This document shows positions 1 through 7,108 of a DNA stretch of 11,168 nucleotides, piece after piece (the first letter of the stretch is position 1; every line of letters starts with the position of its first letter). Both the position numbers and the translations under genes were made by a program. The notes under the pieces were generated by a model. The model did no database searches. It was given only the letters and a program-made list of their open reading frames with translations, and was not told the DNA's origin. The stretch comes from an uncultured Clostridia bacterium (lineage in GTDB: Bacteria > Bacillota > Clostridia > Oscillospirales > Oscillospiraceae): contig CAMJHX010000028.1 in assembly GCA_946405655.1 (NCBI GenBank), positions 1 to 11,168 on the forward strand. The letters run 5' to 3'.

Positions 1-2
1 CC

Positions 3-3000
3 ATGAAGAAGACAAGATGGTTGTCTGTGGTACTGGCACTCGTGCTGGTATTCTCGCTCGGCACCTCCGCATTCGCGGCGGCTCCGGCGGAAGACAGCGC
101 AAATCGTCAGTTCAGCAATCTGCCTGCTGCAAAGCTCACGCAGACGAGCGGCGCTTATCAGGCGGGCGATCAGGTTCGCGTCGTCGTCCTGACCGAAAGC
201 CAGCCGGTTGCTGAAAACCACACCCTGATCCAGAAGCTCACCAACACGCAGGCAAAGCTGCTGCGTGAGCACAATGCGGTCAAGGCACAGATGGAGCAGA
301 AGGACGTGTCCTTCACGGTGAACTTTGAGTACACCGAGCTGCTCAACGGCATGTCCGTCACGATGGACTATGCCGATCTCGCGACCGTCGCGGCTCTGCC
401 CGGCGTCAAGGAAGCTTATGTCGCGCGCGTTTATCAGCAGCCCGTGCTCGAGCCGAAGGCCGACAGCGCGGCTGAGATGATCGATGCCAACGCGCTCAAC
501 GAGCTCACCGGCGCTGACGGCTCCGGCAAGGTCATCGCCGTCCTCGATACCGGCATCACCGCCGGTCACGAGGCGTTCGCGGTCTATGACGGTATGCTGC
601 AGACCCCGGCCTACACCGAAGCGCAGATGCGCAGCAAGATCGTCGACCTCGGCCACGGCGATTACTACAGCCAGAAGATCCCCTTCCTCTATGACTATGC
701 CGACGGCGACAATGACGCCATCGACGACGGCTCCAGCCACGGCTCCCACGTCGCGGGCATCGCTGCGGGCTATGCCGCAACGGAAGAGGGCGAGGTCACC
801 TTCCATGGCAGCGCCCCCGATGCGCAGATCCTCGCCATGAAGATCTTCGGCTCCACGGAGAAGACCACGAGCTCCGACATTTACTTTGCCGCGCTCGAGG
901 ACGCCTATAAGCTCGGCGCCGACGTCATCAACATGTCCATCGGCGCGCCGAACGGCTTCACCGCCGATGCCGAGCTCGAGACCGAGACCTTCGGCAACAT
1001 CTACAAGACCCTCGAGGCCGCCGGCATCATCTGCTGCATCTCCGCCGGCAACGAGAACACCATGGCCGAGTACACCAGCAACTGGCTCTCTGACTATGGC
1101 TACAACTTCATCGTCGCGGACTACGCCGACTACGGTGTGCTCGGCTCTCCCGCCTCCTATGAGGGCAATGTCGCTGTCGCGGCTGTGGAGAACATTGTCT
1201 ATCCCGCTTACCAGATCACCGTCGGTGAGGACGGCTTTGCCTATCGCGACAGCAACGGCACTGCTTTCCTCGATGCTTTCTCCGGTCAGGATCTGGAGTA
1301 TGTCATGATCCCCAACCTCGGCGCGGCAGAGGACTTTGAAGGACTCGACGTTGAGGGCAAGGTCGCCGTCATCTCCCGCGGCGAGATCACCTTCGCCGAG
1401 AAGGTTGCCAACGCCGTCGATGCCGGCGCCGTCGCCGTTGTCATCTACGACAATGTGGAAGGCGCGCTCGTCTCCATGGCAATCGACGATCATGTGATCC
1501 CCTCCGTCTTCGTTGAGAAGGCCGCGGGTGCTGCGCTCGAAGCGCAGGAGACCAAGACCCTCCACGTGGACGAAGAGCCCACCGTCGTGGAGAACCCCGA
1601 TGCGTGGAGCATCGCCTCCTTCAGCAGCTGGGGTCCGACGAATGATCTGCAGATCAAGCCCACCATCACCGGCGTCGGCGGCAACGTCAATTCCGCGCTT
1701 GCCGGCACCACGGACGGCTATGAGGTCGCCTCCGGCACCTCCATGTCCGCCCCGAACGCCGCCGGCGGCTATGCCGCTCTGCTCGACGCGATCTGTGCCG
1801 AGAACCCGAAGCTCTCCAAGGCTGAGGCTGCGGCGATCGCCCGCAACCGCACGCTGTCCCACGCCTATGTCCTGCCCAGCGCGGCCGAGCAGCTTGAGGA
1901 CGGTTCTTATCTCCTTACGCCCTACAGCCCGCGTCAGCAGGGCGCCGGCCTGCTGGATCTCACCGCTGCCTATCTCGCCACGCTCGATATCACTGATCCG
2001 CTCTGCGAGCTGGGCGATGATCCTGACAGATCCGGTGTTTACACCATCACGTCCGAGCTGAAGAACACCTCCGACGAGGAGCAGACCTTCGCAGTCGCGG
2101 CGGACGTCCTCACGGACGGCGGCACCTACTTCAACTTCGGCGATGACGAAGCCCCGGACTACCATTTCTATAACACGCTGAGCTCCGCGCTGCTCGAAGA
2201 GGGCGAGGATTACACCCTCGACGCGCCTGAGACCGTCACCCTCGCCCCCGGCGAGACCAAGACCGTCACCGTGACGATCACCCTCAGCGAGGAGACGAAG
2301 AGCGACTATCTTGACCTGCTCTTCGCCAACGGCACCTTCATCGAAGGCTATGTGTACTTCATGAGCGAGACGGAGGAAGCGCACTCCACCTTCCTCGGCT
2401 TCTACGGCGACTGGACCTCCGGCCCGATCCTCGAGACGCATGACTGGCGCGATCTCGTCGACGTCGAGACCGATCCGGAGTACTCCGATGATCCGATGGA
2501 CTACGTCGATTGGGAAATCGACACCACGCCCACCATGGCGTACCTCGTCGATGCGGAGTACAATCCCATGATCTACGCCGGCGATTCCCCGATGGGCAAG
2601 CTCGAGCAGGGTCAGTTCAGCGATGCGCGCATCGCCGTGTCCAATAACCCGGCCGATGCTTACTTCACCACGCTCCTCGTGGTGCCCACTATCATCCGCA
2701 ATGCGCGCCACATCGTCATGATCGCGCGCAACGCCGAGACGGGCGAGATCTACGCCGTGGACGACACGCCGTACTGCCCGAAGACCATCTTTGATCCGGA
2801 TGAAGGCGCGTTCACGACCAATGCCTGGTTCATGTTCAACGGCATGGACATCTACTCCGACCCGGATGCGCCCACGCCCATTGCGGACAACACCAAGGTC
2901 AATCTCGAGTTCTATGCCAACCTGCCCGTCGGTGAAGACGTCCTCGGCGCTCTGACGCCGGAGGAGATTGTTGCCAGCGGCGAGTACCTCGCTTATGTCG

Positions 3001-4346
3001 TGCCCTGCGTGGTCGACGGCGCGGCTCCCGAGCTCGAGTATTCCGTGGAAGACGGCACCCTGACCGTCACCGCCTCCGACAATCAGTTCCTGTCCGCCAT
3101 CTACCTCACCGACGCCGAGGGCTATAACTACGCCATCGACGAAGAGGGTCACCCCTACGTCTACATCCCCTCCGAGCATGAGGACGACGAGACCGAGCCT
3201 GTTTACATGCAGGAGACCTTCGCGGACGACGAGGCCGGCGAGAGCCACACCGTGACGTTCGACGTCTCCGAGCTCTATTCCTTCTGCGTCTGTGCAATGG
3301 ACTATGCCACCAACGAGACGTATGAGGAGGTCTACCGCGAGCATGACCACGCCCTCACCGAGGTCGAGGCCGTGGAGCCCACCTGCGACGAGGAAGGCTT
3401 TGCCGCATACTATGTGTGCGATCTCTGCGGACTGGAGTTTGTTGACGCCGAGGGCGAGGAAGCGCTCACCCAGGACAACTACAAGGATCTGGTCATCCCC
3501 GCGCTCGGTCATGACCTGCAGAAGGTCGCGGCTGTGGCTCCCACCTGCGAGGAAGACGGCAGCGTTGAGTACTGGCAGTGCAGCCGCTGCGAGCGCATCT
3601 ATGTTGCCGGCGATGGTATGACGGAGGTCGAAGCGGCCGACGTGGTCGTGCCCGCCATCGGCCATGACTGGGATGAGGGCAAGGTCACCAAGGAGCCCAC
3701 GCTGGTCTCCGAGGGCGAAATGACCTTCACCTGCAAGAACGATCCCAGCCACACCCGCACCGAGGTCATCGCGAAGCTTGACAGCTGCCCCGGCGGCGAC
3801 AATTGCCCGTCCAAGGACTTCACCGATGTCGACCGCAGCGCCTCCAGCTGGAGCCATGACGCGATCGACTGGGCGGTTCTGAAGGAGATCACCAACGGAA
3901 CTTCCAAGACCACCTTCAGCCCGGACAAGACCTGCACCCGTGCCGAGGCCGTCACGTTCCTGTGGCGCGCTGCCGGCAGCCCCGAGGTCGAGGACGTTGA
4001 GAATCCCTTCAAGGACGTCAAGGACGACGCCTGGTATGCCAAGGCAGTCCTCTGGGCAGTCAGTGAGGGCATCACCAACGGCACGAGCGATGATACCTTC
4101 AGCCCCGAGGCCACCTGTATCCGCGGTCAGATCGTCACGTTCCTGTGGCGCATGCAGGGCGAGCCTGAGGCGGCCGAAGCGAGCAGCTTCAAGGACGTTG
4201 CCGCGACGGATTACTACGCCGCCGCAATCGACTGGGCGGTCGAAGAGGGCATCGCCAAGGGCGTGAGCGACGAGCTCTTTGCCCCGAAGGACGACTGCAC
4301 CCGCGCCCACATCGTCACGTTCCTCTTCCGCTGCCTCGCGGAGTAA
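3..4346 (+). CDS. Secreted S8 (subtilisin-like) serine protease with PA domain, Cys-rich modules and three SLH repeats
   Basis: An exported serine endopeptidase probably held on the cell wall. Residues 1-26 form a Sec signal peptide (MKKTR, hydrophobic core, AFAAAP). Residues about 56-147 resemble an I9-type inhibitory propeptide. The catalytic domain shows Asp182 (VLDTGI), His246 (SHGSHVAG), oxyanion Asn350 (SAGN) and Ser580 (SGTSMSAP), so the triad is intact. A protease-associated (PA) domain is inserted around 430-515. An Fn3-like region follows at about 660-790, then a long stretch of no recognised fold to about 1110, Cys-rich modules (1114-1268) and three SLH repeats (1273-1447). In known families, SLH domains bind pyruvylated secondary wall polymer. 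At 1447 residues it is in the range of lactocepin or C5a-peptidase-like multidomain subtilases. The natural substrate is unknown; nutritional or surface-protein proteolysis is inference. The start lies 2 bases into the window, so its RBS and promoter are not visible. It is monocistronic and ends at a strong terminator. Confidence 0.93.
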   Translation: MKKTRWLSVVLALVLVFSLGTSAFAAAPAEDSANRQFSNLPAAKLTQTSGAYQAGDQVRVVVLTESQPVAENHTLIQKLTNTQAKLLREHNAVKAQMEQKDVSFTVNFEYTELLNGMSVTMDYADLATVAALPGVKEAYVARVYQQPVLEPKADSAAEMIDANALNELTGADGSGKVIAVLDTGITAGHEAFAVYDGMLQTPAYTEAQMRSKIVDLGHGDYYSQKIPFLYDYADGDNDAIDDGSSHGSHVAGIAAGYAATEEGEVTFHGSAPDAQILAMKIFGSTEKTTSSDIYFAALEDAYKLGADVINMSIGAPNGFTADAELETETFGNIYKTLEAAGIICCISAGNENTMAEYTSNWLSDYGYNFIVADYADYGVLGSPASYEGNVAVAAVENIVYPAYQITVGEDGFAYRDSNGTAFLDAFSGQDLEYVMIPNLGAAEDFEGLDVEGKVAVISRGEITFAEKVANAVDAGAVAVVIYDNVEGALVSMAIDDHVIPSVFVEKAAGAALEAQETKTLHVDEEPTVVENPDAWSIASFSSWGPTNDLQIKPTITGVGGNVNSALAGTTDGYEVASGTSMSAPNAAGGYAALLDAICAENPKLSKAEAAAIARNRTLSHAYVLPSAAEQLEDGSYLLTPYSPRQQGAGLLDLTAAYLATLDITDPLCELGDDPDRSGVYTITSELKNTSDEEQTFAVAADVLTDGGTYFNFGDDEAPDYHFYNTLSSALLEEGEDYTLDAPETVTLAPGETKTVTVTITLSEETKSDYLDLLFANGTFIEGYVYFMSETEEAHSTFLGFYGDWTSGPILETHDWRDLVDVETDPEYSDDPMDYVDWEIDTTPTMAYLVDAEYNPMIYAGDSPMGKLEQGQFSDARIAVSNNPADAYFTTLLVVPTIIRNARHIVMIARNAETGEIYAVDDTPYCPKTIFDPDEGAFTTNAWFMFNGMDIYSDPDAPTPIADNTKVNLEFYANLPVGEDVLGALTPEEIVASGEYLAYVVPCVVDGAAPELEYSVEDGTLTVTASDNQFLSAIYLTDAEGYNYAIDEEGHPYVYIPSEHEDDETEPVYMQETFADDEAGESHTVTFDVSELYSFCVCAMDYATNETYEEVYREHDHALTEVEAVEPTCDEEGFAAYYVCDLCGLEFVDAEGEEALTQDNYKDLVIPALGHDLQKVAAVAPTCEEDGSVEYWQCSRCERIYVAGDGMTEVEAADVVVPAIGHDWDEGKVTKEPTLVSEGEMTFTCKNDPSHTRTEVIAKLDSCPGGDNCPSKDFTDVDRSASSWSHDAIDWAVLKEITNGTSKTTFSPDKTCTRAEAVTFLWRAAGSPEVEDVENPFKDVKDDAWYAKAVLWAVSEGITNGTSDDTFSPEATCIRGQIVTFLWRMQGEPEAAEASSFKDVAATDYYAAAIDWAVEEGIAKGVSDELFAPKDDCTRAHIVTFLFRCLAE
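3342..3806 (+). repeat. Cys-rich, zinc-ribbon-like tandem modules encoded in the protease
   Basis: Two clear copies and one degenerate copy of a module of about 50 residues. Each begins with His-Asp/His-Ala-like residues, has a Pro-Thr-Cys, then about ten residues later an aromatic-x-Cys-x-x-Cys, and ends in a Pro-Ala-x-Gly-His boundary. Visible cysteines are Cys1128/1139/1142 in copy 1 and Cys1182/1193/1196 in copy 2. Copy 3 keeps only one cysteine (CKNDPSH). A CPGGDNC linker (Cys1262, Cys1268) joins them to the SLH region. Similar modules occur in surface proteins of gut Clostridia. Metal binding is plausible from the CxxC spacing but not shown. Confidence 0.7.
3819..4343 (+). repeat. Three tandem SLH (S-layer homology) repeats
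   Basis: Residues about 1273-1329, 1336-1389 and 1396-1447 each follow the SLH pattern: F-x-D-V at the start, W-A-V-x-x-x-I in the middle, then x-G-x-S-x-x-x-F-x-P and T-R-A-x-x-V-T-F-L at the end. Three SLH repeats form one trimeric-fold unit that anchors proteins to secondary cell-wall polymer in Gram-positive bacteria. The nucleotide copies have diverged, so these are old duplications. Confidence 0.9.
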
Positions 4347-4359
4347 TCAACCCACAGCA

Positions 4360-4392
4360 AAAAGTCCCCTCCACCCGGAGGGGACTTTTCTC
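4360..4392 (+). terminator. Rho-independent terminator after the S8 protease
   Basis: A perfect 13-bp stem (AAAAGTCCCCTCC at 4360-4372, GGAGGGGACTTTT at 4377-4389) closes an ACCC loop, and the descending arm ends in a T run. It starts 13 bases after the protease stop. The flanking A and T runs could allow termination in both directions, but the gene on each side reads rightward. Confidence 0.93.
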
Positions 4393-4421
4393 TTGCAAAA
4401 TCCCTGATCATGGAATAAAAT
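4393..4421 (+). promoter_or_regulatory. Candidate sigma-A promoter of guaA
   Basis: TTGCAA (4393-4398) and TAAAAT (4416-4421) are separated by 17 bp and sit directly downstream of the terminator. The predicted transcript start is near 4428, which leaves a leader of only about 30 nt. That is too short for a purine riboswitch aptamer. Confidence 0.6.
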
Positions 4422-4459
4422 AAACCATCTTTGATCCCACAGCTAAAGGAGTCCTGCGC

Positions 4460-5986
4460 GTGTCTTATCAAACCGTCATCGTCCTCGATTTCGGAGGACA
4501 GTATAAAGAACTCATCGCCCGCCGCGTGCGTGAGTGCGGCGTCTATTCCGTCATTCTTCCCGGCGATACGCCTCTCGAGCGCATCCGGGCGCTGAACCCC
4601 ATCGGCGTCATTCTCACCGGCGGGCCGAACAGCGTCTATCTCGACGGCGCGCCCCGCTGCGACAGGGCGCTCTTCGACCTCGGCGTGCCGATCCTCGGCA
4701 TCTGCTATGGCATGCAGCTCATGACGTGGTCGCTCGGCGGCACGGTCTCCCCGTGCGAGACGAGTGAGTACGGCCGCACGGAAACGCTGGTGGAGCGCGG
4801 CTGCGTGCTCTTCCACGGCCTTGCCGAGCAGCAGATCTGCCTCATGAGCCACACTGATCAGGTCACGGCGCTGCCCGAGGGCTTTGTGAACGCCGCGCAC
4901 ACGGCGCACTGCGCCAACGCCGCCATCGCGTGCGATGCGCGCAGGCTCTATGCCGTCCAGTTCCACCCCGAGGTGGAGAACACCCCGAACGGCACCACGA
5001 TGATCCACAACTTCCTCTACCGCGTCTGCAATGCGGCAGGGGACTATGACATGCGCGATTATGAGTCCGTCCTCCTGCGCCAGATCCGCGAGCAGGTGGG
5101 GCAGGAGCACGTCATCCTCGGTCTCTCCGGCGGCGTCGATTCCTCTGTCTGCGCAGCCCTTCTCGCCAAGGCGATCCCGGGGCAGCTGCACTGCATCTTC
5201 GTCGACCACGGTCTCATGCGCAAGAACGAGGGCGACGAGGTGGAGGCGGCCTTCGCCGGGCGCGATCTCGATTTCATCCGCGTCAACGCCGAGGCGCATT
5301 TTCTCGAAAAGCTTGCCGGCGTCATCGACCCGGAGCAGAAGCGCAAGATCATCGGCGCGGAGTTCGTGCGCATGTTCGAGGCGGAGTCGAAAAAGCTCGG
5401 CAACGTCAAGTTCCTCGCGCAGGGCACGATCTATCCCGACGTCATCGAGTCCGGCGCGTGGAACAGCGCCACCATCAAAAGCCACCATAACGTCGGCGGC
5501 CTGCCGGAGAACATGAGCTTTACCGGCCTCGTCGAGCCGCTGCGCGGCCTCTTCAAGGACGAGGTGCGCGCCCTCGGCCGCCAGCTTGGTCTGCCGAAGG
5601 CGTTTGTTGAGCGCCAGCCCTTCCCGGGCCCCGGCCTCGCCGTGCGCGTCATCGGCGAGATCACCAAGGAGAAGCTCGATATGCTCCGCGAGGCGGACGC
5701 CATCTTCCGCGAGGAAATGGCGCGCGCCAACGCTGTCGCCGACCAGTACTTCGCCGTCCTCACGGACACGCGCAGCGTCGGCGTCATCGGCGACTTCCGC
5801 AATTACGGCTATGTCCTCGCCCTCCGCGCCGTGCGCACCACAGACTTCATGACCTGCGAATACGCGCCGTTGAGCCATGAGCTCCTCGGCAGAGTTGCCA
5901 CCCGTATCCCCAACGAGGTCAAAGGCATCAGCCGCGTCGTCTACGACATCACAGGAAAACCGCCTGCTACAATCGAGTGGGAGTGA
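4460..5986 (+). CDS. guaA: GMP synthase (glutamine-hydrolysing)
   Basis: GuaA converts XMP, ATP and glutamine to GMP in the last step of de novo guanine nucleotide synthesis, in the cytosol. The N-terminal class I amidotransferase domain (about 4-190) shows nucleophile Cys82 in GICYGMQ, with His169 and Glu171 in QFHPEVE completing the triad. The ATP-pyrophosphatase domain begins near 200 and carries the PP-loop LSGGVDSS at 222-229. The C-terminal dimerization domain includes RQPFPGPGLAVR and the conserved end YDITGKPPATIEWE. At 508 residues it is normal in length and complete. The start is GTG at 4460, chosen because AAGGAG at 4446-4451 lies 8 nt upstream and MSYQTVIVLDFG aligns with known N-termini. 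It has its own promoter. The last codons are the likely integration target of the downstream element, which leaves the protein intact. Confidence 0.97.
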   Translation: MSYQTVIVLDFGGQYKELIARRVRECGVYSVILPGDTPLERIRALNPIGVILTGGPNSVYLDGAPRCDRALFDLGVPILGICYGMQLMTWSLGGTVSPCETSEYGRTETLVERGCVLFHGLAEQQICLMSHTDQVTALPEGFVNAAHTAHCANAAIACDARRLYAVQFHPEVENTPNGTTMIHNFLYRVCNAAGDYDMRDYESVLLRQIREQVGQEHVILGLSGGVDSSVCAALLAKAIPGQLHCIFVDHGLMRKNEGDEVEAAFAGRDLDFIRVNAEAHFLEKLAGVIDPEQKRKIIGAEFVRMFEAESKKLGNVKFLAQGTIYPDVIESGAWNSATIKSHHNVGGLPENMSFTGLVEPLRGLFKDEVRALGRQLGLPKAFVERQPFPGPGLAVRVIGEITKEKLDMLREADAIFREEMARANAVADQYFAVLTDTRSVGVIGDFRNYGYVLALRAVRTTDFMTCEYAPLSHELLGRVATRIPNEVKGISRVVYDITGKPPATIEWE

Positions 5987-5999
5987 GTTTTTGAAACTC
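5961..5999 (+). other. Presumed attL core at the guaA 3' end
   Basis: The codons for PPATIEWE-stop (5960-5986) are highly conserved and the guaA 3' end is an established target of tyrosine-integrase islands. Immediately across the stop, GAGTTT (5985-5990), a TTG spacer and AAACTC (5994-5999) form a short inverted repeat, as expected of core-type integrase sites flanking a crossover. The direct repeat that would prove the boundary lies outside the window. Confidence 0.5.
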
Positions 6000-6043
6000 C
6001 GAACCCGTTGCGGCACAACGATTTTGCGGTTTTATATCTCTCT

Positions 6044-6064
6044 TTTGATAACGATTTGATAACG
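6044..6064 (+). repeat. Tandem 10-bp direct repeat, possible integrase or Xis arm sites
   Basis: TTTGATAACG occurs perfectly at 6044-6053 and 6055-6064, with an 11-bp period close to one helical turn. It lies about 60 bp inside the presumed attL core, where arm-type sites for an integrase with an N-terminal arm-binding domain would be expected. The rest of 5987-6154 holds no gene that I can support; TTTTGCGG recurs at 6022-6029 and 6121-6128. Confidence 0.45.
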
Positions 6065-6154
6065 CTCCCCATAGGCCGTATCATTCTGTATCCCCAGTGG
6101 ATTGCGGGTAAAGAATGTTCTTTTGCGGCTTATAAGTGAGGACAACCATATTAG

Positions 6155-6190
6155 AAAGCCCTTACCGATGGCAACGTCGGTAAGGGCTTT
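6155..6190. terminator. Strong hairpin terminator at the 3' end of the XRE regulator
   Basis: A perfect 14-bp inverted repeat (AAAGCCCTTACCGA at 6155-6168, TCGGTAAGGGCTTT at 6177-6190) is extended by a U-G and a G-C pair around GCAA, a GNRA-class tetraloop. It begins 6 bases past the stop of the leftward regulator. The better T run (TTTT at 6188-6191) follows the stem on the plus strand, so it may also stop rightward transcripts from guaA. Confidence 0.85.
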
Positions 6191-6196
6191 TGCTGT

Positions 6197-6730
6197 CTAT
6201 TCATCAGTATCGGGGCTATCTTTGAGTGCATCCACCAGGAAATCACTCAATTCCTGTGAGGGAACTTTTGCCCACCGCAGGGTGGTGTCGTACTTGGGGT
6301 AGTTGTACCGCCAGCGGTCATAGTCCTCCCTGGTGATCTCCCCGGCCTCCAGCTTCTTGGCCTGCTCCGCCCAGGCGGACAGCATATCAAGCATATTGGC
6401 ATAGGTCTTGCCTTTGGATTTGTCCAGACGCAGACAAACCTCGCCGTCAATCTCCCCAATAGTCAGCCCCCGAATATCCTCCAAAGCAAAGAGGGTGTGC
6501 ATCAGGCCGATGTCGGTATCTATGTCAGGGACGGTCAGGGCATCAGGGGAAATATCAAAGAAGTCAGCCAGGGTCTTTGTCAGGTCGGCCTTGGGGGTGC
6601 GGCTCCCGGTTTCATACTGTGCCATACGCACATCGGCGGAGCGTTCCGGGAAACCCACCACCATGCCAAGATACTTCTGTGTGATGCCCTTCATGTTGCG
6701 GAAGAAACGAATACGTTCACCAATCGCCAT
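6197..6730 (-). CDS. XRE-family helix-turn-helix transcriptional regulator
   Basis: A 177-residue DNA-binding protein, probably the repressor of the element. Residues about 3-62 form a Cro/CI-type HTH: IGERIRFFRNMKGITQKYLG, then a recognition region with RMAQYETGSRTPK, then LADFFDISPDAL. The C-terminal two thirds is mixed alpha/beta (LTIGEIDGEVCLRLDK), with a helix AWAEQAKKLEAGEITREDYDRW and an RYNYPKYD motif, and matches no fold I can name. The frame is open upstream to 6796, but I choose ATG at 6730. GGAG lies 9 nt upstream of it, and the clear minus-strand promoter at 6768-6796 would start transcription near 6761, downstream of the longer start. It is divergent from xis across 189 bp. Repression of the xis-int operon, with possible autoregulation, is inferred from that layout. 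Confidence 0.88.
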   Translation of the reverse strand: MAIGERIRFFRNMKGITQKYLGMVVGFPERSADVRMAQYETGSRTPKADLTKTLADFFDISPDALTVPDIDTDIGLMHTLFALEDIRGLTIGEIDGEVCLRLDKSKGKTYANMLDMLSAWAEQAKKLEAGEITREDYDRWRYNYPKYDTTLRWAKVPSQELSDFLVDALKDSPDTDE

Positions 6731-6767
6731 AACTGCCAACTCCAATCTATGTAATGGGGACACTTGA

Positions 6768-6796
6768 AGTATAACAGATATGTTTAGACCAGTCAA
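6768..6796 (-). promoter_or_regulatory. Promoter of the XRE regulator
   Basis: On the minus strand TTGACT (6796-6791) and TATACT (6773-6768) are spaced by 17 bp. Each hexamer is one base from consensus. Transcription would start near 6761 and give a leader of about 30 nt carrying the GGAG that precedes ATG 6730. Confidence 0.8.
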
Positions 6797-6829
6797 GAGA
6801 AAAATAAATAAATTTGTTTATATTTTCTC
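6797..6829. promoter_or_regulatory. AT-rich inverted repeat between divergent promoters, candidate operator
   Basis: GAGAAAA (6797-6803) and TTTTCTC (6823-6829) are perfect inverted arms. The pairing continues inward (ATAAA with TTTAT, allowing one bulge) and outward (CAA with TTG, allowing one bulge). The site touches the -35 box of the regulator and ends 12 bp before the -35 box of the xis promoter. It is well placed for one bound protein to control both. Confidence 0.45.
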
Positions 6830-6840
6830 GTTGGAAGGTC

Positions 6841-6869
6841 TTGACATAACGGAATAGAGTTAGTATAAT
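6841..6869 (+). promoter_or_regulatory. Consensus sigma-A promoter of the xis-int operon
   Basis: TTGACA (6841-6846) and TATAAT (6864-6869) are exact consensus hexamers at the optimal 17-bp spacing. The start would be near 6876. So strong a promoter on an excision operon implies that it is normally repressed. Confidence 0.9.
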
Positions 6870-6876
6870 AGGACTA

Positions 6877-6896
6877 CGTTAAGCAAATAGCGTTAA
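6877..6896 (+). repeat. CGTTAA direct repeat at the xis transcription start, possible operator
   Basis: CGTTAA occurs at 6877-6882 and 6891-6896 with a 14-bp period, just downstream of the predicted start. An inverted partial match, TAACG, lies at 6847-6851 between the -35 and -10 boxes. The placement would suit repressor binding or transcript control, but these are short motifs. Confidence 0.3.
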
Positions 6897-6919
6897 ATCA
6901 AAAGAAAGGAGGAATCCAT

Positions 6920-7108
6920 ATGGAGAACAGATTCATCCGGGCGGAAGAAGTTGCGGACGAGCTGGGTGTATCGAAGCCCTACGCCTATAAACTCATCCGG
7001 CAGCTCAACGAAGAATTGAAGGACAAGGGCTTCATCACCATCGCAGGGCGGGTCAACCGCCAGTATTTCAACGAACGGCTCTACGGGGCCAGAAAGGAAG
7101 GGAACTAA
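6920..7108 (+). CDS. xis: Excisionase-like small helix-turn-helix protein
   Basis: A 62-residue protein with a MerR/excisionase-type winged HTH: FIRAEEVADELGVSKPYAYKLIRQLNEELKDKGF, then a wing ITIAGRVNRQYFNERLY. Proteins of this size next to a tyrosine integrase act as directionality factors that bind att arm sites and favour excision. The start is well supported by AAAGGAGG at 6905-6912, 7 nt before ATG. Its stop abuts the integrase ATG, so the two are translationally coupled. It is transcribed from the consensus promoter at 6841-6869. Its role is inferred from fold and position. Confidence 0.85.
   Translation: MENRFIRAEEVADELGVSKPYAYKLIRQLNEELKDKGFITIAGRVNRQYFNERLYGARKEGN

Noticed and set aside
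1513..2061. 182-codon plus-strand frame inside the protease gene
   Set aside because: Its translation is Arg/Ser/Pro-rich low-complexity protein, the usual shadow of a GC-rich gene, and the catalytic Ser motif of the protease is encoded in the overlapping real frame.
4390..4459. Possible purine riboswitch ahead of guaA
   Set aside because: Guanine biosynthesis genes in Firmicutes can carry one, but only about 70 bases separate the terminator from the GTG start, and a good promoter occupies much of that. There is no room for the three-way-junction aptamer.
4214..6016. 600-codon open frame on the minus strand opposite guaA
   Set aside because: It lies wholly antisense to a clear GMP synthase with intact motifs. 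It is repetitive in Asp/Glu/Ala/Arg, as expected from the complement of G/C-ending codons, and matches no family I know.
6102..6302. 66-codon plus-strand frame across the terminator hairpin
   Set aside because: It crosses a strong terminator, overlaps the end of the XRE gene on the other strand and has no convincing RBS.
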